The notes beneath the pieces are model-generated. The model ran no database searches. It had not been told where the DNA came from and saw only the letters and a list, made by a program, of their open reading frames with translations. This document shows, in pieces, positions 25,626 to 34,039 of a stretch of DNA of 64,000 nt. Numbering within the stretch: position 1 is the stretch's first letter; each line of letters opens with the position of its first letter. The stretch lies in the NCBI GenBank assembly GCA_964389305.1, contig CAYMEK010000010.1, positions 1 to 64,000 on the forward strand, given 5' to 3'. Both the position numbers and the translations under genes were made by a program. This stretch comes from CAYMEK01 sp964389305 (GTDB taxonomy: Bacteria; Spirochaetota; Spirochaetia; SZUA-6; DRHE01).

Positions 25626-26296
25626 GCGACCTGGCGGCCGTGGTCACAGCCGCGGGATACAGCAGGCGCTGGGCGAGCCAAGGGAAAAAAGAGTACGTAA
25701 CGCTTCAAGGCCGGCCGGTCCTGGCCTGGGCCATTGAGCCTTTTCTCGATTTGGATCCCTCATTGGCCGTGGCGGTCACTTTGCCGGAGCCGGACATCGC
25801 CCGGGTAAAGGAGCTGCTGCAGCCCTTTCTCGACGGCGATCGTATTCAGTTTGTGGCAGGCGGCGGGAGTCGCCAGGAGTCCGTGCACCGCGCTCTGGAA
25901 GCCCTCGGGGCCCGCCCGCCGGCCTACGTACTCATCCATGACGGCGCTCGTCCCTGGGTCAGCCTCCGGCTGGTGGAACGGGTCATAGAGGGTGCCCGCA
26001 AGTGGGAAGCCTGCGTACCCGTTCTGGACGCCTCGGAAGCGCCTAAAAGGCTCGGGCCTTCCGGGCTGGTATTGGAGCATCTGCAGCGGGAAAAGCTTAA
26101 ACTGGCCCAAACTCCGCAGGGATTCCTGTACAGCAAGATCCTTACCGCCCACCGCCGGGCCTGCGGGCATCACCGTCTCTTTGTAGACGACGGCGAAGTG
26201 TACGCCGCCTTCGCCGGAGCCGTATTCACCGTGGCCGGGGAAAGGATAAACAGGAAAATCACCTTCAAGGAGGACCTCGAGACGCCATGCGAATAG
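25622..26296 (+). CDS. ispD: 2-C-methyl-D-erythritol 4-phosphate cytidylyltransferase
   Basis: The 224-residue MEP-pathway enzyme couples CTP to MEP. The nucleotide loop reads VVTAAGYSRRWASQGKKEY, and IHDGARPWV and LAQTPQGF are conserved. It starts with TTG, overlapping the carD stop codon, so translation is coupled to carD. It ends 10 nt inside ispF. The pairing with ispF is common in bacteria. Confidence 0.93.
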   Translation: MSDLAAVVTAAGYSRRWASQGKKEYVTLQGRPVLAWAIEPFLDLDPSLAVAVTLPEPDIARVKELLQPFLDGDRIQFVAGGGSRQESVHRALEALGARPPAYVLIHDGARPWVSLRLVERVIEGARKWEACVPVLDASEAPKRLGPSGLVLEHLQREKLKLAQTPQGFLYSKILTAHRRACGHHRLFVDDGEVYAAFAGAVFTVAGERINRKITFKEDLETPCE

Positions 26297-26781
26297 GCTT
26301 CGGCTACGATATCCATCGGCTGGTACCCGGAAGGAGGCTCCTTCTGGCCGGGGTGGATATCCCCGGACCGGTCGGACCGGAGGCTCACTCGGACGGGGAC
26401 GCCCTGATTCACGCCCTGATCGATGCCCTGCTCGGAGCCTGCGCCCTCGGGGACATCGGCCGGCTGTTCCCTCCCGAAGATCAGCGTTACCGCGACATTT
26501 CCAGCCGCCTCCTGCTTCATCGCACTCTGGAAGTCATAAAAGAGGCCGGCTTCAAGGCGCACAACGCGGACTGCACGGTGATCCTGCAGACTCCCCGCCT
26601 CCGTCCCTACGTCGAGGCCATGAGAGAAAACCTGAGCGCGGATCTGGAGATCCCGCCTTCGGCCGTCTCGGTGAAGGCCAAGACCGGGGAAGGTCTCGGG
26701 GAAACGGGCCGGGGTCGGGCCGTAGAAGCCTACGCCGTGGTTACGGTAGAGAAAGCTTTACGCCGCGGGAAGGGCGGGTAG
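26287..26781 (+). CDS. ispF: 2-C-methyl-D-erythritol 2,4-cyclodiphosphate synthase
   Basis: The 164-residue protein has GYDIHRL (zinc ligands Asp and His), EAHSDGDALIHALIDALLG and VKAKTGEGLG, all typical of IspF. It cyclises CDP-ME 2-phosphate to MEcPP with loss of CMP. The start overlaps ispD by 10 nt. Output feeds the isoprenyl synthase at 20109. Confidence 0.96.
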   Translation: MRIGFGYDIHRLVPGRRLLLAGVDIPGPVGPEAHSDGDALIHALIDALLGACALGDIGRLFPPEDQRYRDISSRLLLHRTLEVIKEAGFKAHNADCTVILQTPRLRPYVEAMRENLSADLEIPPSAVSVKAKTGEGLGETGRGRAVEAYAVVTVEKALRRGKGG

Positions 26782-26784
26782 GCG

Positions 26785-27492
26785 GTGGCGGATCCCGAAA
26801 CACGGGGCGGATACCCGGGTACCCGGTCCTCGATCCGCAGAGCTATTCCCTGGAATGAGATCATCGGCGCCCTGGAGACCTTTGTCCGCGATACCGGCCT
26901 TTCCGCCGTCTCCGAAGTGGCGCGCCGCCGTCACGACCCCTTCGAGGTTCTAATTTCCACCATGATATCACTGCGGACCAAGGATGAGGTGACCGCAGCC
27001 GCTTCGCGCAGACTGCTGGCCCGCGCGGCTACTCCCTCGCTCCTGGCCGCCCTTCCCGAGCAGGAGATAGCCCGCCTGATCTACCCGGCCGGGTTCTACA
27101 ACAGCAAGGCGAAAAACCTGAAGGCCGCGGCCGCGATCCTGGCGACCCGCCACGATTCCAGGGTACCCGCAACCATGGAGGAGCTGCTCGCGCTGCCCGG
27201 AGTAGGTCGAAAGACGGCCAACTTGGTACGGAACCTGGGCTACGAGTTGGAGGGGATCTGCGTGGACACCCACGTGCACCGCATCTGCAACCGTCTCGGT
27301 TGGGTACAGACCTCGACCCCCGAGCAGACCGAAACCGAACTGGAGAAAATCCTGCCTCGCCGTTACTGGATCGGAATCAACGAGATCCTCGTACGGTTCG
27401 GGCAACGTCTCTGCACGCCGATCAGCCCCAAGTGCTCCCTATGCCCGATCGCCGGGCACTGTCCCCGCCTCGGGGTGATCCGATCGAGGTAG
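26785..27492 (+). CDS. nth: Endonuclease III (DNA glycosylase/AP lyase)
   Basis: The 235-residue protein starts with GTG 3 nt after ispF. The helix-hairpin-helix LPGVGRKTANLV holds the catalytic lysine, VDTHVHRI the catalytic aspartate, and the C-terminal C-x6-C-x2-C-x5-C (CTPISPKCSLCPIAGHC) binds a 4Fe-4S cluster. It removes oxidised pyrimidines and cuts the abasic site. A 30-residue N-terminal extension precedes the usual start. Confidence 0.95.
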   Translation: MADPETRGGYPGTRSSIRRAIPWNEIIGALETFVRDTGLSAVSEVARRRHDPFEVLISTMISLRTKDEVTAAASRRLLARAATPSLLAALPEQEIARLIYPAGFYNSKAKNLKAAAAILATRHDSRVPATMEELLALPGVGRKTANLVRNLGYELEGICVDTHVHRICNRLGWVQTSTPEQTETELEKILPRRYWIGINEILVRFGQRLCTPISPKCSLCPIAGHCPRLGVIRSR

Positions 27493-27501
27493 TCTGGAGC
27501 G

Positions 27502-27984
27502 CTAGAACTTGTACTTGAAGGTACGCAGCAATTCCCGGCGCTCTTGCCTGTCCTGCTGGCTTTCGACACCCTTGGGGGAGACCCCGTCCACCACCCCCAC
27601 GATTCCCCTGCCCTGGCCGGTCTGCACGAACAGCACCTGCAGGGGATTGGCGGTGGCGCAGAAGATACGGGCAACCTCCTGGCAGCCCTTGATCTGGTTG
27701 AGCACGTTGATGGGAAAGGCCTTGCGCATGACCAGGTAGAAGCTGTGTCCCGCCCCCACCCGGCGGGCGCACTCGACGGCCTCGCCGATCAGCTTGTCGT
27801 CATTGCCCTCGCTGCGGATCAGGCAGGGACCGGAGGACTCGCAGAAAGCCAGCCCGTACTCCACTCCCGGAACCGCGCAGTTCATGATCTCGGCGATGTC
27901 CTCAACCGTCTTGATAAAGTGGGCCTGCCCTACCACGATGTTGCAGCCCTCTTCCCACTCCAGGTTCACCGCCTGTACGTCCAT
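27502..27984 (-). CDS. Adenosine-specific kinase (PAE0743/DUF355 family)
   Basis: The 160-residue protein matches the adenosine-specific kinase family, best known from archaea: GQAHFIKTVEDIAEIM, FCESSGPCLIRSEGND, RIFCATANPLQVL and QGRGIVGVVDG. The family binds adenosine or AMP; its physiological reaction is uncertain. The ATG at 27984 is chosen for GGGAGGTGAG 8 nt upstream. It lies 7 nt after pheT, itself of archaeal type, which hints at shared ancestry of this block. Confidence 0.9.
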   Translation of the reverse strand: MDVQAVNLEWEEGCNIVVGQAHFIKTVEDIAEIMNCAVPGVEYGLAFCESSGPCLIRSEGNDDKLIGEAVECARRVGAGHSFYLVMRKAFPINVLNQIKGCQEVARIFCATANPLQVLFVQTGQGRGIVGVVDGVSPKGVESQQDRQERRELLRTFKYKF

Positions 27985-27991
27985 GGCCGCC

Positions 27992-29716
27992 TCACCTCCC
28001 TTCATCTTCGTTTCTTTCATTTTCGAGCAGTACATCCAGCTCTATCTCGCCAGCCGCCGCCGGAACCTGGATGCCCCAGTTTTCCAGGACGGCCGGGTGC
28101 ACCTCTCCCACCACTCCGGCTCTCCTTCCTTCATACAGCACGGCTCCCACCCTGCCCGGCACGAAGCGAGGATCATCTACCTTCTCGAGGCGCAGCTCCC
28201 GGGAAAGGTAGAAGAATATCGCGGAAAGGTGAGAATTGACGTCGTTGAAGCTCGCCTCCCGGTCGCAGAACAGGAAGCTCAGGTTGGTTACGCTACGAGA
28301 GCCGTAGTTTTCCTCCGGGTCGCGGTAGGCCACCTTGCCTACTTCAAAGATGAGATGCGGATAAGCGGCGTGGGAAGAGACCGATTCCGAAGCGAGCAGG
28401 TTGGGCAACCCGGAGCTGCGCAGCAGCTCGTAGCTCTCGCTCATCGGGTTGGCGATCTCGATGATTTCCTCGCCGCCGACATTCATGCGCTCTACGAAAT
28501 CCCGTCGGGAACCCAGATAGTTGTAGATCATCTCCTGATAGCCCAGTCCGACCAGGATCTCCCGCACCCTCCGGCTGAGCCACTCGATCGGGATCAGCCT
28601 GCCTACGGTAAAATCCTCCGGCCACACCGGTTCAAAGCTCTCCATGCCCCGCCCGATCATCACCTCCTCGATCGCGTCCACTGGATGGAGAAAATCGTTG
28701 CGGTAGGGAGGAGGACTGACCGTCAGCAGGTCTCCCGAGCGCTGGACCGAGTTTCCGGTTCGGCGCAGGCAGGCTTCGGCCTCTGCCGGGCTGATCCGCT
28801 CGCCGAGCAGCCTGGAGGCTTCGGCGGCCTGCACGGTAACCGGCTTCTGAAAATAGTAGGGAGTCACGATCTGCCGGCCGTAGGGAGTGTCGTAGGGGTA
28901 GAGGACTTTCACCGGCAGGATCTCGTATCCCAGATCGGCGAAATCACAGGCCACGATCGAGCAGGCTACCAGGAGGGTGTCCAGGTCCGGTCCGGTCAGC
29001 TCGATGAAGTGGTTGGCGTCTCCGACCTGGACTGCCCCTAGATGGGCGCTGTTGATGATGGGAGGGAAGCTGAGGCACTGGCCGCGATCGTCCTCCAGGT
29101 AGGGAAAACGATCATAGTCCGCCACGATCCAACCGAACTCCACGCCCTTGGGATGTTCCTTCAGGATCTCCCGCAGCGACATCTCCCAGCTGTAGTCCAG
29201 GGGGATGAAACGGGTCCGGTCCGGATCCGCAGCCCGATAACTGACGGGGAACCTCATCAGGTCGGCCCGGTACACCCCCATAGCGATGACGCTGCGCTTG
29301 CGTCCGAAGTTCCAGCACAGCTTTTCCTGGGCATTGATCATGTCCACTAGCATGGGCTCGCTGACCGGCACTCCTCTGGCGACGAAGGCGGCGATATAGG
29401 GACGAATGCCCTCAAGCTTTCCGTCCACCCGGATCAGCCGCTCGCCGCTTTCCCTTTCTTCTCCCGGCAGGGAGAAGAAAGGATACTCGGGCGCCTTTTC
29501 CTCCCGGTACACCCTAAGCTGCCGGCTCAAGCCGGGAGCGGACCAGAGGTCGGGCCGGTTGGTATCGTTGAGCTCGATCTTGAGTATGTTCTCCTCCGGG
29601 CTCCACTCGTCGATCTCGGCCTTGGCTACCGAGAGCAGACCGGCCAGCTCGGCGGCCTGAGGCCGGACGCCCAGCAGCTCGAAGAAGCTCTTTTCCTGCA
29701 GCTCGATCTTCGGCAT
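27992..29716 (-). CDS. pheT: Phenylalanyl-tRNA synthetase beta subunit, archaeal/eukaryal type
   Basis: The 574-residue length fits the short archaeal/eukaryal PheT, not the 800-residue bacterial form: there is no N-terminal EMAP-like tRNA-binding domain. The B3/4 region (LKIELNDTNRPDLWSAPGL, INSAHLGAVQ) and B5 and catalytic-like domains (SPPPYRNDFLHPVDAIEEVMIGRG, IANPMSESYELLRSS) are visible. It forms a heterotetramer with PheS. Spirochaetes are known to carry this type. It follows pheS by 3 nt. Confidence 0.93.
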   Translation of the reverse strand: MPKIELQEKSFFELLGVRPQAAELAGLLSVAKAEIDEWSPEENILKIELNDTNRPDLWSAPGLSRQLRVYREEKAPEYPFFSLPGEERESGERLIRVDGKLEGIRPYIAAFVARGVPVSEPMLVDMINAQEKLCWNFGRKRSVIAMGVYRADLMRFPVSYRAADPDRTRFIPLDYSWEMSLREILKEHPKGVEFGWIVADYDRFPYLEDDRGQCLSFPPIINSAHLGAVQVGDANHFIELTGPDLDTLLVACSIVACDFADLGYEILPVKVLYPYDTPYGRQIVTPYYFQKPVTVQAAEASRLLGERISPAEAEACLRRTGNSVQRSGDLLTVSPPPYRNDFLHPVDAIEEVMIGRGMESFEPVWPEDFTVGRLIPIEWLSRRVREILVGLGYQEMIYNYLGSRRDFVERMNVGGEEIIEIANPMSESYELLRSSGLPNLLASESVSSHAAYPHLIFEVGKVAYRDPEENYGSRSVTNLSFLFCDREASFNDVNSHLSAIFFYLSRELRLEKVDDPRFVPGRVGAVLYEGRRAGVVGEVHPAVLENWGIQVPAAAGEIELDVLLENERNEDEGR

Positions 29717-29719
29717 GGC

Positions 29720-31267
29720 CTATCTCCTCCTGCGCAGCCGTACCCGCTCTATATCGGCGGTGAACAGCTCGCGCAGGTCCTTCAAGCCGAGGGCGACCAG
29801 GGCCATGCGGTCGATGCCCAGCCCCCAGGCCAGCACCGGCACCTCGATCCCGAGAGGACGGGTCACCTCGGGCCGGAAGATGCCGGACCCTCCCAGCTCG
29901 AACCAGCCCAGCTCGGGGTGGCGGATGTGGATCTCCACCGAGGGCTCGGTGAAGGGAAAATAACCCGGGGCGAAGCGAAACTCCCGGGCGCCGGCAACCT
30001 CCACGGCGAACATCTTGAGCAGCCCGAGCAGGGTCTTCAGGTTTACGCTTTCCCCCAGGGCGATGCCCTCGGTTTGGTAGAAATCGGCCAGGTGGGTGGC
30101 GTCGACCTTGTCATAGCGGAAACAGCGGACCACTCCGAAGTAGCGTCCCGGGACCTTGGCGCGGGTCAGGGTCTTGGCGGACAGCACCGTACCCTGGCTG
30201 CGCAGGATCATGCGCCGGGTGAAGTCCCGGTCGAAGGGATAGCGCCAGCCCAGACTGCCCGTGGTCCAGCCGTTCTCGTGGGCGGCGGCCACCTGATCCA
30301 GGTACGGCTGCTCTATGGCCCTGGCGTGGGTAGGGTTTTTGACGTAGTAGACATCGTGAATGTCCCGGGCGGCGTGAAATTGGGGCATGAACAGGGCGTC
30401 GCAGTTCCAGAACTCGGTTTCCAGCAGGGGCCCGTCGAACTCCTCGAATCCAAGAGCAATGAGCCGGTCCTTCAGTTCCTCGAGGAACTCCACGTAGGGG
30501 TTCTTTCTGCCCAGCAGCACCCGTGAAGGGGGAGCGTCGAGATTGTAGCTGCGAAAAGCGGCGGTCTTCCAGCCGCCGCTCTGAAGGATCTCCGGCGTGA
30601 TCTGGCCGATCTCCTGGCCGCTCAAGCCCAGCCGCCGCAGCTCCGCCGCCGCTCCCAAGCCTTCCTGGGTGATCCGGTAGCTGACCCGCTCCCTCTCCGC
30701 GGCTCGGAACATGCCCTTGTCCGCGCCGCGCTTGCGGCTCAGGGCGGCAATGGCCTCGGCCTGTTCCGGGGCAAGCTCATCCTCTGAGACGGTCGATCTG
30801 CCGTCGAACATCTCCAGCAGCTCCCGGATCTTTTGCGGGTCGGAGCCGCCGGTATCGTCCTCGAGCTGAACCTGCTTGTTCTCGCTCATGCCCAGCAGGC
30901 CTCTTTTGGCCAGGGAGCCGTAGGCCGATCCCGCCTCCCGGTTCTCCAGGCCCAGCCTGGCGGCGATCTCCGGCAGAGTCAGAGGGCCTTCGCGGCGAAG
31001 CAGCTCCACCAGCCGCTCCTCCGGGCTGCCGTGCTGCCGGTACTCGCGTCCCAGATCGGTGATGCTGTACTCGGTTCGCCGGCTGCGCTGCGCTTCCTCG
31101 ATCAGCTTTTTGGCCGCCAGCCAGGAAAAGGCCTGATTTCCCTGGCCGGGCTTGAAACCCAGCTTTTCTTCGATCTGTTCGGGAGTGAGGGACTCCCCCC
31201 GCCCGAAGTGCAGCAGTACCCGGATTTCAAGAGGGTGGAGGGATTTTATGAGCTGATCGCGGTTCAT
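29720..31267 (-). CDS. pheS: Phenylalanyl-tRNA synthetase alpha subunit, archaeal/eukaryal type
   Basis: The 515-residue protein starts MNRDQLIKSLHPLE, with an extended N-terminal part of winged-helix repeats (residues about 1-160) as in archaeal and eukaryal PheS. The class II catalytic domain carries motif 2 (RYFGVVRCFRYDKVDATH) and motif 3 (VLAWGLGIDRMALVALG). It charges tRNA-Phe with PheT. The ATG at 31267 is chosen from homology; no Shine-Dalgarno sequence precedes it, and a promoter lies directly upstream. Confidence 0.93.
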   Translation of the reverse strand: MNRDQLIKSLHPLEIRVLLHFGRGESLTPEQIEEKLGFKPGQGNQAFSWLAAKKLIEEAQRSRRTEYSITDLGREYRQHGSPEERLVELLRREGPLTLPEIAARLGLENREAGSAYGSLAKRGLLGMSENKQVQLEDDTGGSDPQKIRELLEMFDGRSTVSEDELAPEQAEAIAALSRKRGADKGMFRAAERERVSYRITQEGLGAAAELRRLGLSGQEIGQITPEILQSGGWKTAAFRSYNLDAPPSRVLLGRKNPYVEFLEELKDRLIALGFEEFDGPLLETEFWNCDALFMPQFHAARDIHDVYYVKNPTHARAIEQPYLDQVAAAHENGWTTGSLGWRYPFDRDFTRRMILRSQGTVLSAKTLTRAKVPGRYFGVVRCFRYDKVDATHLADFYQTEGIALGESVNLKTLLGLLKMFAVEVAGAREFRFAPGYFPFTEPSVEIHIRHPELGWFELGGSGIFRPEVTRPLGIEVPVLAWGLGIDRMALVALGLKDLRELFTADIERVRLRRRR

Positions 31268-31277
31268 TATCGTAATA

Positions 31278-31306
31278 GAACTAAAGATTCTCCCACCCCT
31301 TGTCAA
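31278..31306 (-). promoter_or_regulatory. Promoter of pheS-pheT, -10 box 10 nt from the ATG
   Basis: On the minus strand a perfect TTGACA (31306-31301), a 17-nt spacer and TAGTTC (31283-31278, a modest -10) are followed by 10 nt and the ATG at 31267. There is no ribosome binding site. Confidence 0.5.
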
Positions 31307-31417
31307 GACCCCGGGGCGTTTGGTATGTGCATCTACCGGTTTAGGGTTCCCCTCGCGGTGCGGCTGCGGCTGAAGCTCGCTCGCGCTTATCAAAGCATGG
31401 GCGTGCCGGGCTTGAGC

Positions 31418-31972
31418 CTACAGCTCCAGCTCCTTGGCGAGCTGAGCGATGGCGCGGTCGAGGAACTCGATCTTTTCGACGGCCAACGTCCGGCTCCTGG
31501 AGAAATAGAAATTATCCGCATATCCCCGCCAGCGCTTCAACAGCTCGATGACCTCCTCCATGGTTTTCAGGTGATGCCAGAAAAACGAGCCGATGGCCAG
31601 GCGAAGGAAGCCTACCGCTCCCAGGGTCTCCAGGAGATTGGCGTCATGGAGGAGCTTGCACTCGGTGGAACAGTCTTTGCGCTCCCCACCGGGCATGTGA
31701 TGGAGTATGGCCTCGTAGACGGCGTCGATTTTGCCGGGAGTGAATCCGGTTTCCCCGAGAATAAGGCGGGCTTTCTCGGCCGAGCTCTGCGGATGTCCTC
31801 TGCTCATTTCTACGTCGTGGAGGAAACAGGCGGCGTGCAGGATCTCCTCGTCGTAGTGCAGGCGTTCACCGATCTTGCGGGCAAGCTGATAGATACGGTA
31901 GGAATGCTCGTATCCGGAGGCCAGCCGCCCGGCGCCCAGATCTTTGGCGTACTGCTGTATCAACTTCCTCAT
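31418..31972 (-). CDS. HD-domain protein (phosphohydrolase superfamily)
   Basis: The 184-residue protein has YEHSYRIYQLARKIG, then CFLHDVEMSRGHP with the HD pair, EAILHHMPG, and LLHDANLLETLGAVG, i.e. the full H...HD...H...D ligand set of the YedJ-like HD group. The substrate is unknown; a nucleotide phosphohydrolase is likely. Upstream on the minus strand TTGTCA-17-TACAAT (32019-31991) forms a promoter 18 nt from the ATG. Confidence 0.88.
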   Translation of the reverse strand: MRKLIQQYAKDLGAGRLASGYEHSYRIYQLARKIGERLHYDEEILHAACFLHDVEMSRGHPQSSAEKARLILGETGFTPGKIDAVYEAILHHMPGGERKDCSTECKLLHDANLLETLGAVGFLRLAIGSFFWHHLKTMEEVIELLKRWRGYADNFYFSRSRTLAVEKIEFLDRAIAQLAKELEL

Positions 31973-32115
31973 GGATCGTTTACCTTATACATTGTAAGAA
32001 AAGCCTCGGATCGTGACAACGGCTCGCCGCGGCTCGAGGCGACAATTCGTCAGGGGCGGCGGTACGGTTCCGGCGTTGCTCCGGCCACTGGGCCGGGCAG
32101 GCGGCGTACCCTAAC

Positions 32116-32145
32116 TTGGCAGGACAAGGGTTTTAAGAATATAAT
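32116..32145 (+). promoter_or_regulatory. Promoter of the diguanylate cyclase gene, -10 box 10 nt from the ATG
   Basis: TTGGCA (32116-32121), an 18-nt spacer and perfect TATAAT (32140-32145) are followed by 10 nt (ending in TAGGG) and the ATG at 32156. Confidence 0.65.
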
Positions 32146-32155
32146 AGCAGTAGGG

Positions 32156-33193
32156 ATGAGCAGCGAACCGCAAGAAATCCATCAGATGCACCTGGAGCTG
32201 GGCAACCAGGATCTGAAGGAGATCATAGAGATCGCCTCGCAGATCACGGCTCAGTTGGATATAGAAAATATCATAAAAAACGTGGTGCTGAGCTTCGTCG
32301 CCAAGTTCCAGACCGCTACGGTCACTGTTGTCCTGCCCAACGATTTCCAGGAGAATCTGCCCAATCTATACCATTTCAGGGGCCTGAAGCGGGAGAAGCT
32401 CAACCTGGAGATCTCTTCCCTGGATTCGATCATCTCCTTTCTCGAGCAGGATGAGTACAACCAGATCTCCTTTTCCTACTTCAAGGAAAACTACGGTGAC
32501 AAGGCGGTATGCAAGCAGCTTCAGTCCATCAACCCGGATATCATCGTCCCCTTGAGAACCGATAAGGGGGTCGGCGGGCTGATCCTGCTGCCTCACAAGC
32601 TGGAAAAGGGATCGTATACCCTGCTGGACATCCAGTACATCACCCAGATCGTTCGCTTCGCCTCCATAGCCATCGAAAACGCCAATCTGTACTGGCAGGC
32701 TACAACCGACCGGATGACCAAGCTGTTCTCCCATCACTATTTTCAGCAGAACCTCGAAGAGGAGATCAGCCGGGCTCACCGCTACGGAGCCACGCTTTCG
32801 CTGATCATGTTCGACATCGACCACTTCAAAAAGTTCAACGACACCTACGGCCATCTCCAGGGGGATGTGATTATCAAGAAGATCGCCGACATATTACGCA
32901 GCTCGGTACGCAACATCGACTTCACCGCCCGCTACGGAGGCGAAGAGTTCGCCGTGATTGTACCGCAGGTCGACGCCAAAGGCGCAGGGGTGGTGGCGGA
33001 ACGCATCCGCAAGTCCGTAGAGCAGTTTTCTTTCCCCGGAGAGGAAGGCCCCCTGTACGTCACGGTGTCCATGGGAGTGGCCGAGTTCAAGCCCACCCGG
33101 ATGCGCTCCGCCTCCCAGCTCATTGCCGAGGCGGACAAGGCCCTGTATCACTCCAAAGAGATGGGGCGCAACCGGGTGACGGTCCAGAAATAG
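32156..33193 (+). CDS. GAF-GGDEF diguanylate cyclase
   Basis: The 345-residue cytoplasmic protein has a GAF-like sensor (residues about 15-180) and a GGDEF domain (about 185-345). Metal residue Asp lies in FDIDHFKKFNDTYGH. The active loop is YGGEEF, and the allosteric I-site RxxD (RNID) lies five residues before GGEEF, so c-di-GMP product inhibition is expected. The ATG at 32156 (MSSEPQEI) is the only start with a promoter. In a flagellated organism c-di-GMP probably controls motility. Confidence 0.93.
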   Translation: MSSEPQEIHQMHLELGNQDLKEIIEIASQITAQLDIENIIKNVVLSFVAKFQTATVTVVLPNDFQENLPNLYHFRGLKREKLNLEISSLDSIISFLEQDEYNQISFSYFKENYGDKAVCKQLQSINPDIIVPLRTDKGVGGLILLPHKLEKGSYTLLDIQYITQIVRFASIAIENANLYWQATTDRMTKLFSHHYFQQNLEEEISRAHRYGATLSLIMFDIDHFKKFNDTYGHLQGDVIIKKIADILRSSVRNIDFTARYGGEEFAVIVPQVDAKGAGVVAERIRKSVEQFSFPGEEGPLYVTVSMGVAEFKPTRMRSASQLIAEADKALYHSKEMGRNRVTVQK

Positions 33194-33218
33194 TACTTTT
33201 CCCTTCACAGCGCCATGC

Positions 33219-33247
33219 TTGACTTTTGCCCCGAAAATGAGTAACTA
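33219..33247 (+). promoter_or_regulatory. Promoter of the lytic transglycosylase gene
   Basis: TTGACT (33219-33224), a 17-nt spacer and TAACTA (33242-33247) precede a short leader with GGGAGTAAG before the ATG at 33270. Confidence 0.5.
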
Positions 33248-33269
33248 AAGCCCTCCGGGAGTAAGTGCT

Positions 33270-33947
33270 ATGAAGAAAGTGATTTACACCCTCATTACCG
33301 TGGTTTTTCTCTCCTGCTCGGGGAGCTCCCACCGTCAGGTGGAGGAGCACAGAGACATCCTGACACCTCAAACCATCGCCTATCTGCTTTCGCAGAAGCC
33401 CGCTGGAACGGACACCGGGCTGTACCTGTACCGGAACACACTGACCAGGCCGATGGTGGAGCACTTCTACACAGAATTGACCGGGAACGCGGATATCGCC
33501 GCCGCCATCCTGACGTCCGCCGAAGCCAAAGACATCCCGCTCGCCCTGGCCTTCTCCCTGGCCTGGGTCGAGAGTTCCTTCCGGGTCAAGGCTTTCAACC
33601 GCAACTCCGGCTCCGTGGACCGCGGTCTGTTCCAGCTCAACTCGCGCGCCTTTCCCGCCTTGAAGGAGGAGCAGTTCTACAACCCGAGGATCAACGCCGA
33701 ATACGGCCTGGCTCACCTGCAGCACTGCCTGCAGGTAGGAAAAAACGAAGTGGTGGCCCTGGCCATGTACAACGCCGGTATCAATCGGGTACGCAGGGGC
33801 ACGCCCTACAGCACGCTGCACTACGTGGGCCGTATCCTGGACTACGAGGAGCATCTTCTGCAGTCCTTAGAAGAAACACTGAACGACACCGCAGAGATCG
33901 CCAAGGTTCTGGGGGCCGAAATATTACGGCCGGCGGAGGATTCCTGA
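33270..33947 (+). CDS. Lytic transglycosylase lipoprotein (SLT domain)
   Basis: The 225-residue protein has a lipoprotein signal peptide with the lipidated cysteine C16 (VVFLSCSG). Residues about 70-190 form an SLT domain: the catalytic glutamate in LAWVESSFRVKAFN, the GLFQLNS motif, and MYNAGINRVRRGTP. It cleaves peptidoglycan without water, giving 1,6-anhydromuropeptides, from the periplasmic face of the membrane. It is a substrate for LspA at 4753. Confidence 0.93.
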   Translation: MKKVIYTLITVVFLSCSGSSHRQVEEHRDILTPQTIAYLLSQKPAGTDTGLYLYRNTLTRPMVEHFYTELTGNADIAAAILTSAEAKDIPLALAFSLAWVESSFRVKAFNRNSGSVDRGLFQLNSRAFPALKEEQFYNPRINAEYGLAHLQHCLQVGKNEVVALAMYNAGINRVRRGTPYSTLHYVGRILDYEEHLLQSLEETLNDTAEIAKVLGAEILRPAEDS

Positions 33948-34002
33948 GCGCAGCCGGAGCGCCGGCGAATCCGAACGCAGCCGGCAGGCGCGGGTACCCT
34001 CC

Positions 34003-34032
34003 TTGACACCCCAAACAGCTTACGACTAGCAT
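34003..34032 (+). promoter_or_regulatory. Promoter of the DAHP synthase/prephenate dehydratase gene, -10 box 7 nt from the ATG
   Basis: TTGACA (34003-34008), an 18-nt spacer and TAGCAT (34027-34032) are followed by AACTGCC and the ATG at 34040. No Shine-Dalgarno sequence is present. Confidence 0.65.
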
Positions 34033-34039
34033 AACTGCC

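Noticed and set aside
30833..32155. Long plus-strand frame leading into the diguanylate cyclase
   Set aside because: It runs antisense to pheS and the HD gene; the promoter and homology place the start at 32156.
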